In this document: in pieces, positions 25,501 through 34,931 of the stretch
Layout of the letters: every line of letters starts with the position of its first letter
Numbering within the stretch: position 1 is the stretch's first letter
DNA from: Telopea speciosissima
Taxonomy: Eukaryota; Streptophyta; Magnoliopsida; Proteales; Proteaceae
Direction of reading: 5' to 3'
DNA: 64,000 nucleotides
Assembly (NCBI RefSeq): GCF_018873765.1
Contig: NC_057916.1
Coordinates: forward strand, 28,743,501 to 28,807,500
Translations under genes and position numbers: made by a program
Notes under the pieces: generated by a model
The model's database searches: none
What the model saw: the letters and a program-made list of their open reading frames with translations, nothing else
Told to the model about the DNA's origin: nothing

Positions 25501-26284
25501 TAACAGTGTGCTTCCTAAGAGTGTAGGCGAGAAGAGGATCAAGGAAAACTTTGATGTCTTTGACTGGTCTTTACCTGAGGAATTGGTTGCAAAATTTGCT
25601 GAAATTGAACAGGCAAGTAGTTCTTTTCCCTTTTACTGCTACTCCAGTGCTGAACATATATGTTATGCTCATGTTATGGTTAACTGTACAGCTGAGACAC
25701 CGTCATTTTGGTATTGACAGATCTAATATTTTGTGCTTCCTGATGAAACATACTAATAGGTCACATAGATCTTGTGACATATTATGAGTTGAATGCCAAA
25801 ACAGGATTTGAGAATCTGGCTCCATTTAGTTGGGATAAGGCTTTGTTGAGTAAAGTTTGAGTGTACAAGTTTCACAACATGAATTTCAAAACCCTTTACA
25901 CTCTACCAAAACAAATAAATAAGTGAAAGGTTTTGGAATTCATGATATGTGATCCTGATGACTTAAAAGAAATTCACGTTCTACAAGCTCAGATGAAAAC
26001 CGCAAGCATTAGGGTCATTGAGAACAGCTGAAGGATGTGTTGGAACTTCAATAGTTCAATTGCAGTGTTGTTGATTGTTGAATTTGAATCAAAATTGGTC
26101 ATAGCATCATGCTGTAGTTCTTCCATGAAATGCATATTGTCAAAATAAGTAAAAATTATTGTATTTATATCAATTTTTTTTTTGGGTGTTTATGCAGGCA
26201 AGACTGATTAGAGGTTCAGGTTTTGTGCACGAGACTTATGGCGCTTACAGAAATGCCGAAGAACTCTGGGATGGTGATATCTAA
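21580..26284 (+). CDS. AKR4C: NADPH-dependent aldo-keto reductase (AKR4C family)
   Basis: A cytosolic-type reductase of reactive aldehydes and ketones using NADPH; plant AKR4C enzymes act in stress detoxification. Coding exons: 21580-21699, 23629-23679, 24458-24534, 24714-24801, 25004-25279, 25364-25612, 26198-26284. Joined they give 315 aa, the length I recall for Arabidopsis AKR4C9. The start follows a pyrimidine-rich leader and gives [20 protein letters not shown]. The family signature '[14 protein letters not shown]' carries catalytic Asp47 and Tyr52; Lys81 is in 'ITSKLWC' and His114 in 'YLIHWPV'. 'GVSNFS' and 'NQVECHP' follow, then the cofactor region '[12 protein letters not shown]...VLPKSV', and the end is EELWDGDI. 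Six introns: five GT-AG, the last a GC-AG intron (donor AG|GCAAGT at 25613). The first intron carries an Au SINE. No disabling change. Confidence 0.96.
22554..22583. repeat. (CT)n microsatellite in AKR intron 1
   Basis: About 15 consecutive CT units. Intron 1 also holds T-rich runs and (TA)n tracts near 23150 and 23198-23215. Confidence 0.9.
23159..23229 (+). repeat. Partial tandem duplication of the SINE 5' junction with (TA)n
   Basis: The sequence 'aaatatacttttatggagtg' followed by 'gcgagccttgcgcc' at 23161-23194 is a copy of the SINE junction at 23217-23250, separated by a (TA)n run. So the target-site flank and the first 20 or so bases of the SINE were copied once more beside it, after insertion. 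Confidence 0.75.
23230..23408 (+). mobile_element. Au SINE in AKR intron 1, with target duplication
   Basis: Matches the plant Au SINE layout: 5' tRNA-related head 'gagccttggcgcaatggtta' with A box, a degenerate B box 'ggttgcaggtttaac', then the Au body landmarks 'aacagcctctcctgtaaagc', 'gggtaaggct', 'ccccacccagaccctgcag' and 'gggagcctcgtgcattgggt', ending in T-rich sequence. Flanked by tatacttttac at 23219-23229 and 23409-23419. It is in sense orientation within the intron, away from splice sites. Confidence 0.9.
25770..25865 (+). mobile_element. Very short LINE tail relic in the last AKR intron
   Basis: 'ccatttagttgggataaggctttgttgagt' is the terminal motif of the plant LINE family also seen at 2880-2915 and, inverted, at 53410-53445. 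Only the extreme 3' end is recognisable. Confidence 0.55.
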
Positions 26285-26907
26285 GCTCACATCCTATCGA
26301 AATTGGATGGAATTTGGCTCACTTTCTTACTTGAATGAGGCCTAGTTGTCGCTTGAATTTGTGTGTTACAGGATTTGCTCAGTTTCCTCATGTTCAGTAG
26401 GAAAAGGTGATTGGGAGACAAGTAGACAACTGAGGTTTTAATGTAATAATGAAATAAAGTTTTTTTTTTTTTTTTTTTTGTGGGAAAATGAAATAAAGTT
26501 GATTGCAATATTTGGTTCTGCAAAATGTTGAGTTGCTGTTTGTATGGTAATGGTAATGTCACCCATTCTGATTGATTTTAGAGTTTCATGTACCCATAAA
26601 GTGATTAAATGACATTCAGTTATTCACTAATTTGCTTATTAAGTACATGGCAGTTGATAATACTGTGGAATGGTAAACAAATTATGCAAAAAATTAATCT
26701 TAATTATACAATGTGGGGCCACTTGCTTCCATATATGCAGGCCTTGCCCGGTCCTAACTCCTAACAGCTAAGCTCTAATTCTAGCCCCATCGGTCAATGG
26801 ACCAAATGACCCAAACTCAGGTCCACTAGAAAACTTAACACAATCCCAAAGCCCAATTGGCCGGCCTATCCATAATATAATTTTTCTTTTGGATATAAAT
26901 TCATAGG

Positions 26908-27066
26908 GAAGCAGTTTTCTGTACGGGTACGCCAGCACTCCCATGTGTCTATCTATCTCTTCCTTAAAACAAGGAGGTTAGAACTGTTTTTTTACATGAG
27001 AATGAGAGAGATAGACTCATGTGAGTGCTGGCATAGGCCACACTCCCAGACAGAGATCTCTTTCCC
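26908..27066. mobile_element. Foldback MITE, family G copy 2
   Basis: 'gccagcactcccatgtgtctatctatctct' pairs with 'gagagagatagactcatgtgagtgctggc', and borders 'gcagttttctgtacgggta' and 'cactcccagacagagatctc' are partly complementary. Same family as 11664-11826. It lies about 620 bp downstream of the AKR stop codon. Confidence 0.75.
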
Positions 27067-27670
27067 ATATCCATAATATTGATGACACTCCCTCTATCAC
27101 AGCTCTCTATGGCTCTGTAACTACAAGGGAAATAAAGGAAAAGAAAAATGATTTCAAATCAAAACAAAAATGAAAAATTTGTAATCATTACTTAACATGA
27201 TTTGTAACTAACTTCAAAAATATTCTAAATTTGGTTATTAAATTTCAACAAAAGGTACGTTAGTTGGCAGTGCTTCTTATACCAGAGCAATAGATCATGT
27301 AAAAGGAATATGCAAAGTGCCAAAATGTCCTCAAACTCACTTATCACTGATGCCTTAACCATTTTAAGAAGAATATAAAGATCCATTTGATAAGCATGAT
27401 TACCACATTTAGGAAGAGTTTAAGGTAATTACTCAATTATTATTACAAAAGCTTTTATTTTCTTTTAGATAAATCACTTAAGGGTACCAACGTTTAGAGA
27501 AACTATCTCTAAGATATCTTACATTTGATGTATTATGTTTAGGGTGCCTTTTTTATATTTCCAATTTTTCCATACCACTCCTCCCCCTTAACACCACCAC
27601 CTCCTCTAACGAGCCAGGTGTGGTACCGTAAATAGAACTCCTATTGTTTCCCCCGATGGCATCTACCACC
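27067..27670. other. Intergenic sequence: no gene recognised
   Basis: AT-rich spacer downstream of AKR. Nothing recognised on either strand. Confidence 0.4.
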
Positions 27671-28005
27671 TATCATACCTTCCTCGGAAAAAAACTATCT
27701 TGCATTGAGCTTGCACCGTTGGATGAAGCTTCTTCTACATATTGAGTTCTCAAAACCACACTACAATGCACTGCCACATGCCTGCACTGCAAAGGATTTT
27801 AATCCCACTCCCCCCCCCCCTCCCCACCTCTGCAAAGGATTTTAATCCCACTCTATCATACCTTTCTCGGAAAAAACTATCTTGCATTGAGCTTGCACCG
27901 TTGGATGAAGCTTCTTCTACATATTGAATTCTCAAAACCACACTACAATACACTGCCACATGCCTGCACTGCAAAGGATTTTAATTCCACTCCCCCCCCC
28001 CCCAC
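27671..28005 (+). repeat. Direct tandem duplication, period about 182 bp, with C-tracts
   Basis: 'atcataccttcctcggaaaa' near 27673 recurs as 'atcatacctttctcggaaaa' near 27855. Both copies run through 'cttgcattgagcttgcaccg', 'cactgccacatgcctgcact' and 'gcaaaggatttta' to a long C-tract. The C-tract appears to be the hinge of the duplication. About 95 percent alike by eye. Confidence 0.85.
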
Positions 28006-28275
28006 CTCTCCCCTCATCTCTCTCTTTCTTTTGCTTTTGAATAGTTCTATCATTACCCCCCCCCCCCCAAAAAAAATGAAGTTGCAACCAGATTGAGCCT
28101 GTATGGAGTATGGGCCCGATAAGATGACTAAATCAATGTTAGATTGGAAACTTAATTGGATGTACAGAATCTTACGATCCTTGCTGCACTCGAGAAAGAA
28201 GATTCCCATCCAATGGTTTTGGAATAGTTAGTGACGGGCTCTGATCGTCCAATGGTTTCGGCCCCCATTATGTCT

Positions 28276-28452
28276 AGGATCCGGCTCCTCTCCAGGGAGC
28301 TCAATGCCCAAGGAGTGCCTAGGGGGCATCCAAGGGTTGGGTTGTGTTGCCCATATCTCGAGGCACGTCTAGGGATGTGTGTGGCACAACCCAATGGCTG
28401 GATACCCTATAGGTGTGCTGGGCTCTCCGGAGAGGAACTCAATCCTTATGTT
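28276..28452. mobile_element. Foldback MITE upstream of the complex III gene
   Basis: Left 'aggatccggctcctctccag' and right 'ctccggagaggaactcaatcctta' form an imperfect inverted pair; inner arms 'ccaagggttgggttgtg' and 'cacaacccaatggctgg' pair well. It abuts family F copy 3. Confidence 0.65.
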
Positions 28453-28468
28453 TAACTCCGGGAGGTAT

Positions 28469-28590
28469 GGGCTGATGTTCTGTATGCCGCAGCGTAGCCT
28501 GCCCGCCCTCAGACACATGGGTCTGCCATTCAGGGAGCAGGATGGTCATTTCACCCATCCCCATGTGTCTGGGCGCGGAGAGCATTTGGG
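28469..28590. mobile_element. Foldback MITE, family F copy 3
   Basis: 'gatgttctgtatgccgcagc', 'cagacacatgggtctgccat', 'ccattcagggagcaggatgg', 'cccatccccatgtgtctggg' match family F. It ends about 120 bp upstream of the ATG of the complex III subunit gene, so it probably lies in or near the core promoter or leader. Confidence 0.75.
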
Positions 28591-28712
28591 CATTTTATTA
28601 TTCCTTTTGGTTCTGAGGTGTGTAATACTGTACAGAAACAGCAGAACGAGAAACAAAGATTTGAGTTTCTTCGATAAACAGATTAGGGTTTCTTTGATCG
28701 AAGAGAGCGAAA

Positions 28713-31700
28713 ATGCCTGCAGGATCGGCAGCATCAGGATCAGGTCTATTCAAATTCCTTCGACCTGGGGTTCGTCCTCAATCCACTGACATTCAAGCCG
28801 CCGCCATGTGGGGAGTCGCCGCCGCTACGGGAGCGATTTATCTGGTCCAGGTAGCTCTTCTGCCTCGATTTTCATGATTCAGTCTCAATCTCATCTTCAT
28901 TAGATTCGGCAATATATATAGATTTTATGTTTGGGTAGTTCTTTGTGAAAGTTTTCGGTTTTGTTTCTTGATCTTCCTTGGTTCCCTTCTTACGTTGGTG
29001 ATGTGGAACTTCGGTTTCGGGATTTGTAACGGGTTCATCTTATCACTGTGATTTCTTAAAATGTTGGATATGGTTCTTTTAATTGGAAATTGAATTGTAT
29101 TCTCTACCAAATACCGAATTCCCTTTTTTTAATTAAATGGAAATTGTATATTGGCTTGCTACTCAACGAACCACAATCCAGTCACTTATATAAATTGATA
29201 TCGAAATACGCATAACAAATGGGAGCATCCACATGGAATCTGAAACCAAAAATGGCTAGAGTGGACCAGCTTGAGTGGGATTTTGTAATAAATGAAAGCG
29301 TCTGCACTAAGTTTTTATCTTTTTGGTATGTTCTACTTCGACACAGAGCCCAATATGCTGGCAACTCATTGCATATGAAACAGGTATAACACATTGTTAT
29401 GAAACCCTTTGGTTAAAGAGGACACATTCAAAAGTATCTGGCCATCTGCCATACCAAACTTCTAGCAGATAAGAAACCAAACTGACTTAGTGGACGAATA
29501 AGAAATACATAAACAAAAGCATAAGTTAAAACAGAGAATTAGATTGCATTCTGCAATCAAAGTTGGTTAGATCAAGTACATTTTGATTGTTTTAATATAA
29601 AGCCTGTTGTAGCAGACGTACCACATTGCGTAATTAATGGTAAGCAATGCACTGTTATCCTCTTCTGTGGATGATCATAACTTCAGTAAAGTTAAAACCT
29701 ACCGAGAAATCATCAGAGGTATTGAGAATGTTCTTCAGCATGGATGGAGACACTTGAATAAGTGAGGAAGACTCTTGGTTGGCTTCAAGCAAGGACAAGA
29801 GGGCCTTTGTTATTTTCTACACTTAATCTGGAATGCTCGATCTTTAGGTTTACACAACTTATCTTTTGTGCGGAGGACTCAATCAGTGTACTGTTTGGTC
29901 GATGAATTGGCTAAGTTGGGGGGTTAATAGGGATTTTTGTACAACTGGTGGGTAGTGGCAACCCATGAGGGGGGGTTAATTGGATATTATGGAATAAAAT
30001 GACTATAAAAAATTATTCCAATCCAAAATGATGAAAACAAAACGGTGTAAAAGCTTGTGAATAAAAGAGAGACAGAGAGAGATAGGATGAAATAAACATA
30101 ATACAATTTAGAGTGGTTCAACACACTTGCCTACATTCACTAACAAGAGCCTCACTAATGTAGTCCTAGGTAGGAGTAATCCCACTAGGAACCAGGGTAA
30201 TAGGATCTCTTAACAAGGCTGGCCGATTGGGACAGCTTAGGCTAATTAGGGCAGAATTAGGGTTATGGTTAGGGTTTCGACTTAGGGTTTTATTTGGTAA
30301 TGATTTGCAGAATTTTATGAGTCTAATGGTATAAGTTGGATCAAATTTGGTTGAGGTTGGAATTCTAGGGTTTTGGGTAGGATGCCTTATGAAAATAGAC
30401 TGTTTGTAAGATCTAGGGTTTAGGGGCAGATTTTAGAAAAGAGGTTTATAGGGTATTAATGGGCAGGTCTAGGGGGTTATTTTGGTATAAAGAAGTTAGG
30501 GTTTGGATGAGTTACAAAATTCTGCAATTTAGGGCAGAATTGGATTTAGGGTTTTAGGGTTCTAATGGATCTATGGATTAATGGAAGGGGTGATAATAGG
30601 AGTAGATGGAGCTTAGGTTAGAGGATTAGAAGAAGAAGGTTGAATGCTGAATTAATAAACTACTTACTTGAAAGATTAAATCTTCAATGGTAGCAGCTTT
30701 GAAGAACTAGAAGAAGGACCTCCCGATCTACAAGATGCAAGGAGTTGATCGGAGTCCACCAATCCCTTCACCTTGATATTACCTACAAGGTAGCCTTGAT
30801 ATTACTCACAAGGTTCACTCAACAGAGCAGAGTAGCAGCTATGGCAGCAAACAAAAGCTTTTTCATTAATCAAATTCGTGTCCAATGCTGGCTTCCCTTA
30901 CAAACTTATATAGAAGACTCAAAAATAGACTTAGACACTAAAAAGGAATGGCCTAACCTTATCCCTAACCTATTAGGCAACTTAAACTGACTAGGAAACT
31001 CAAATAGACTCAAAATAGAGTCCTAATGACTTAAAACAACTTAAACTACTTAAAATAAAGAAGATTCCCTAGTAGCCAATAGGATATAAGAACCTCTTAG
31101 CCAATAGGATCACTTCACTTAAATTAGACCAATTGAACCAATTGGATGCGACCAATTGAACCAATTGGATGCAACCAATTTAAACCGGCTCAATTAAAAA
31201 CACACAATAAAAACTAAGTATTGGGCTAATCCCGTATGCAACCTATGTACCCCTATTTTAGGCCCAGAAAAGTGGCATATTACATTCGAAACCCATGGGA
31301 TCAAAGGCCCAACATGTATGTAACTCAACCCTAGACTTATTTCTAATGAAACAAGCCCTATTTGGTGATGAATCTGCATCACTCACTCTTGGACTTTCCT
31401 CTATCTCAAGGATCACTTTCCAATGGTAGTGATTAAACCTTCAGAATCAACCCAATAGTTCACTACTTACAACCCAATTCCTTTTCACGAATAGCAATCT
31501 CACAACAACTATCATCTAAGTGATTACCCATTGTGGAGATCACTATCTCTCACAACCAACTCTCTCTGAGAGCTTTTAGTGTTTTCACTCAAGTTACAAT
31601 ACCTTTCAAATGCTGATTTACAAATATAAGCTCTAAAACCTCTCTAAGGCAAAATACACATATTGTAAGCACAATGTAAAATGATTCTCAAAGTTACTTG

Positions 31701-34700
31701 AACACTAGAGTAAAAGATGTGCAAGTGATGTGCACGAGTCTTGTAGAGAGCTGTCCAAGGTACCATATATATAGCACATGCATAACTTTAGAAAATAATA
31801 GCTGTTTTTTAGCTATTGGCACTCTAGTTGTCGATCCCGAAAGTTGGCGATTGACCCTGGTATAGCTGTTGCACTCTAACGGCTCAATTTTTTGCCAACA
31901 GACACCTCCACGGTTCACACTGAGAATAGGCGGTCAACCCATGGGCAGTAAAATGGCCATAACTTGCTGTCCCAAACTCAGATTGACCTGTTTCTTAAAC
32001 CAAATGAAAGTTAACTTAAAGAGTTTCAGTTTTCATGTTTTGAGCGTTGGCCATGGATAAGTGTAAGTGATCTTCAATTACCAATTTAGGATCCATTAGA
32101 TTCTCGTTTGGTCATTGGTTAAGTCCCCAACTAAAGGTTAAATCGATTGGTCAATGAAGTGACTTAAGGCTAAGTCCGTGGGGTTCTAACTTTGAGAACC
32201 ATACAACTTAGGATTACAAAGATATACAAATATGAAACTATCTCAATTGCTTGCACTGAAGTAGAACATTCTTAAAGACGTCCATAGCGAATCTTGCTTC
32301 GAGACGCTTGATCTTCATGAAGTGGTTCTTGAAGCTTGATCTTCAACTATAGAGCTTCAACCTTTCATGGCTTGTTGTACGAGCTTGTCATAAGGTCTTC
32401 AATTTGAGAAGCTTGCTGACTGAGAGGTTCCAATTGACCACTTAGTCTTGGGCTTTTCATCAACAAACACAAGTTAGTAATCACCAAAAACATGTACTAA
32501 ATATAATGTCTCATCAATTTTATGTATTTCGGTCTTTATTGTATTAGGTCCTCAACCTTTTATGGCTTGCTGGCTGGCTGGCTGGTGGTATTGCATACTG
32601 GTTTTGTATCTCTCTTTTTCGATTGCAATAAAATTTGGCTACTGTAAAGAGAAAGGGCAGAATGTCATTTACATGTCCCGTTCAAATAAACTTATCCACA
32701 GTCCATTTTTTGAGCCATTTGGACAGTTGGTTTTGGTCAATGGACTTTTGGATTAGTTATATACATTATGAATTAGCCACATGTCCTATTGAAACTTAAC
32801 CAAATACCCTTTCATGTATATCCGTGCATCCTTGTTTTTTGAGCCATCTGTGTATAACCATGCACCTCCTGTAGTCCCTAGATTCTCAAAACTTCATTTT
32901 GCCACTTGGCAAATTCCTTTTGGGCTGAAACTTGATATGTAGGCTTGGGACCTTAGGGTCTACCCCCAGTCACAAATTGGGCCCCATTGGATTTGTCCTG
33001 TGGCAGATATTTGGGCCTTATCGGAACAGATTGTTCAAGAATCTTTACTACTGAGAAGTCGGTCTAGATCAGATATTAGAAACAACAGGAATTACTCTAA
33101 TGCACATTTAGGAAATTAGGAATTCAATAAATGATATTATGTTGAACATGATAAGCTATTTACAAGAAGAAGACAATTATGCATTTCATCTCAAACTTCC
33201 CTATTATATAAGATGTGTAATATAATTTTCTTTGTTAAGTGAGCTTGAAGTTACTTCACATTTTGGATTTGTTTCTTTATTTGAAACTCGGAAAAGGGAT
33301 ATGTTTAGGAAAATGACATGTTTTCATTTGAGGTATTGTGAATATTTGGTCTCTAGGACTTTCACTTGAGCAGCAAAAAGGCGATTCATTATATTTGAGG
33401 ATAATTATGAAAAGCTCAGAATGTTCTAAAAGTGTTGTGTGAGTTCACTACAGTAAGATTGCATTTGTCAATGATTTGCAAGATGTTGTACTTGGAGCTT
33501 TTTCTCTAGCTTATGGTGAACTTTGAAGGCTGAGCATGTATTGCTTCCTACAACTGTTAGAACTTAGAAGTAGTGAGCCTATGAGATTAAGAAGTTAATT
33601 TAGTTATGAAAGCTTCCCCACAGTGGTTGAGTACCGATAGATGAAGCATCACAGTCCATGCACAATTGGAGGTAAACAATACCATGCGCGGTTATTGTGA
33701 CAATAGAGTTCCATTGTTCCAATAGGTAGGGTAGAAGAGGTGGAAGCAAATAAATAATATATGAAAAAAGGAAAGTGAGAAGTGGACAGAGTTTAGATGC
33801 TCCCTGGCATAGGCATCCAAGTGCTATAGAGGAGACTTTGGAAAAAATAGTTAAAGAGGTCTAACTAGACACTTGCATACCTAGGCATCTGTATCTTTAT
33901 GAGATATAATGACAACATGTGTTTTATGAAAATGAAAAACCTTAGTTAGATGCTTTTTCCCTGTGTTCTATTTGTTGTTAACAACATTATGGTTGTGTGT
34001 TTACTTCTTAGTTAAATATACACTGGAGATATTAAAATGAGTAGAAACATCCAATACTAGGGTTTGTGAGTTTTTTATTCTGAATACCTGCCTATAATCA
34101 TTGTTTTATTACACTATTACCATTTTTAATTTGTAACAATATGTGGGAAAAAGAATTAAGTTTCTACTAGTTAGAAGGGTATCATGCCAATGCTTGGGCG
34201 TCTTCTCAGGCAACTGTCTAGGTTTGAAAAGACATCACTTGGGCTGGCCTAGGCATGTTTTTTACTTGAAAACATTAAGGTTTGGCCACACAGAGAGAGA
34301 GATTGCAGTACTATTGAAGTGAGAATAGAACATGTGCTTGAAGAATGACTACTTCAGATAGAGGACATTATATGTTATGTGGTAGAACATTGATCCAAAA
34401 CAAAGATGCTAACCAACTTTAAAGACAACATTCCTGGCACCAAAGTTTTAAAACTCGGAATCAGATGCAGGATCGATCTCCATTGATTTCTTCCCAGAAT
34501 TTACCTGATTTGGATTGAATTGGTATAACTTGGTCAAAACTCAAAACTCGATTTTAGGGAATAGTGGTAGGTTGATTCTGATTCCAAGTCGAATCATCTG
34601 ATCCAATGAATTCTGACCCAAGTTTTAAACCTTGCCTGGTTGATATAAGCTAGTCTCATTCTGTGTGCAATCGAAAAGACTGTTTACAGAATTCCCAGAT

Positions 34701-34931
34701 TTGGATGATCATGACATGCATTTTTCTGATTTCAATTTTTAAAACTGTGTATTTTAGCTGACTTGGATATTATGTTTCACACTCTTTGTAAATTCAAATC
34801 AATTACGATATGGTTCTTATGCCCTTCTGTCTTTCATAATTATATTTCTAATGCGTCTTTTTGGGGCATATTTGTAGCCATTCAATTGGATCAGAAAGAC
34901 ATTTTTTGAGGAGACTGAAGAGCAGCAGTGA
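28713..34931 (+). CDS. QCR10: Cytochrome b-c1 complex subunit 10 (6.7 kDa complex III protein)
   Basis: A small single-helix subunit of the mitochondrial ubiquinol-cytochrome c reductase (complex III) in the inner membrane. Exon 1 28713-28850 encodes 46 residues and ends at CAG|GTAGCT. Exon 2 34878-34931, after a TTTGTAG acceptor, encodes 17 more: PFNWIRKTFFEETEEQQ, then stop. Total 63 aa, near the usual plant size. Diagnostic block: 'STDIQAAAMWGVAAATGAIY' followed by 'LVQPFNWIRKTF', a hydrophobic helix and then a basic-acidic tail, as in the Arabidopsis and potato proteins. No cleavable presequence is evident. The start is the first ATG, in 'gcgaaaATGcc'. The 6 kb intron is nearly a hundred times larger than exon 2 and contains nested LTRs and a LINE relic. 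Splicing across it is inferred from the family match. Confidence 0.92.
29700..29935 (+). pseudogene. LINE RNase H tail relic in QCR10 intron
   Basis: Reads, with stops, like the end of the LINE RNase H domain: 'LSFVRRTQSVYCLVDELAKLG' (family form: vRRegN.vADalAklg), preceded by 'GFKQGQEGLCYFLHLIWN'. The catalytic context is gone. Low-complexity flanks; extent approximate. Confidence 0.45.
30029..32462 (-). mobile_element. Older solo LTR, split by a younger LTR (QCR10 intron)
   Basis: Terminal inverted ends TGATGAAAAC (30029) and CTTTTCATCA (to 32462) enclose LTR-like sequence. The two halves rejoin smoothly across the inserted LTR at 30156-31381 ('acaagagcctcac' continuing with 'tcttggactttcctctatct'). 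In the minus orientation it starts TGATGAAAAGCCCAAG and has a 'ccatatatatagcac' TATA-like region near 31760. Net length about 1.2 kb. Flanks do not form a clean duplication, so it is old. Superfamily (Copia-like) is a guess. Confidence 0.6.
30156..31381 (-). mobile_element. Solo LTR, family A, with 5 bp target duplication
   Basis: In minus orientation it starts TGATGCAGATTCATCACC and ends CTACATTA, 1226 bp. Exact flanks ctcac lie at 30151-30155 and 31382-31386. Promoter-like 'tctatataagtttgtaaggg' is on the minus strand near 30895-30915. It closely matches the LTR starting at 62878. No internal retrotransposon sequence is attached, so it is a solo LTR made by LTR-LTR recombination. It interrupts an older LTR. 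Confidence 0.88.
32463..34877. other. QCR10 intron, right part: no gene recognised
   Basis: AT-rich intronic sequence. Between 34440 and 34640 'aagttttaaaactcggaatc' and 'gacccaagttttaaacc' suggest a decayed foldback element. No exon other than 34878-34931 is recognised. Confidence 0.45.

Noticed and set aside
28379-28789. 136-codon frame overlapping QCR10 exon 1
   Set aside because: Its frame differs from the QCR10 frame and it crosses two MITEs; the QCR10 reading is the conserved one.
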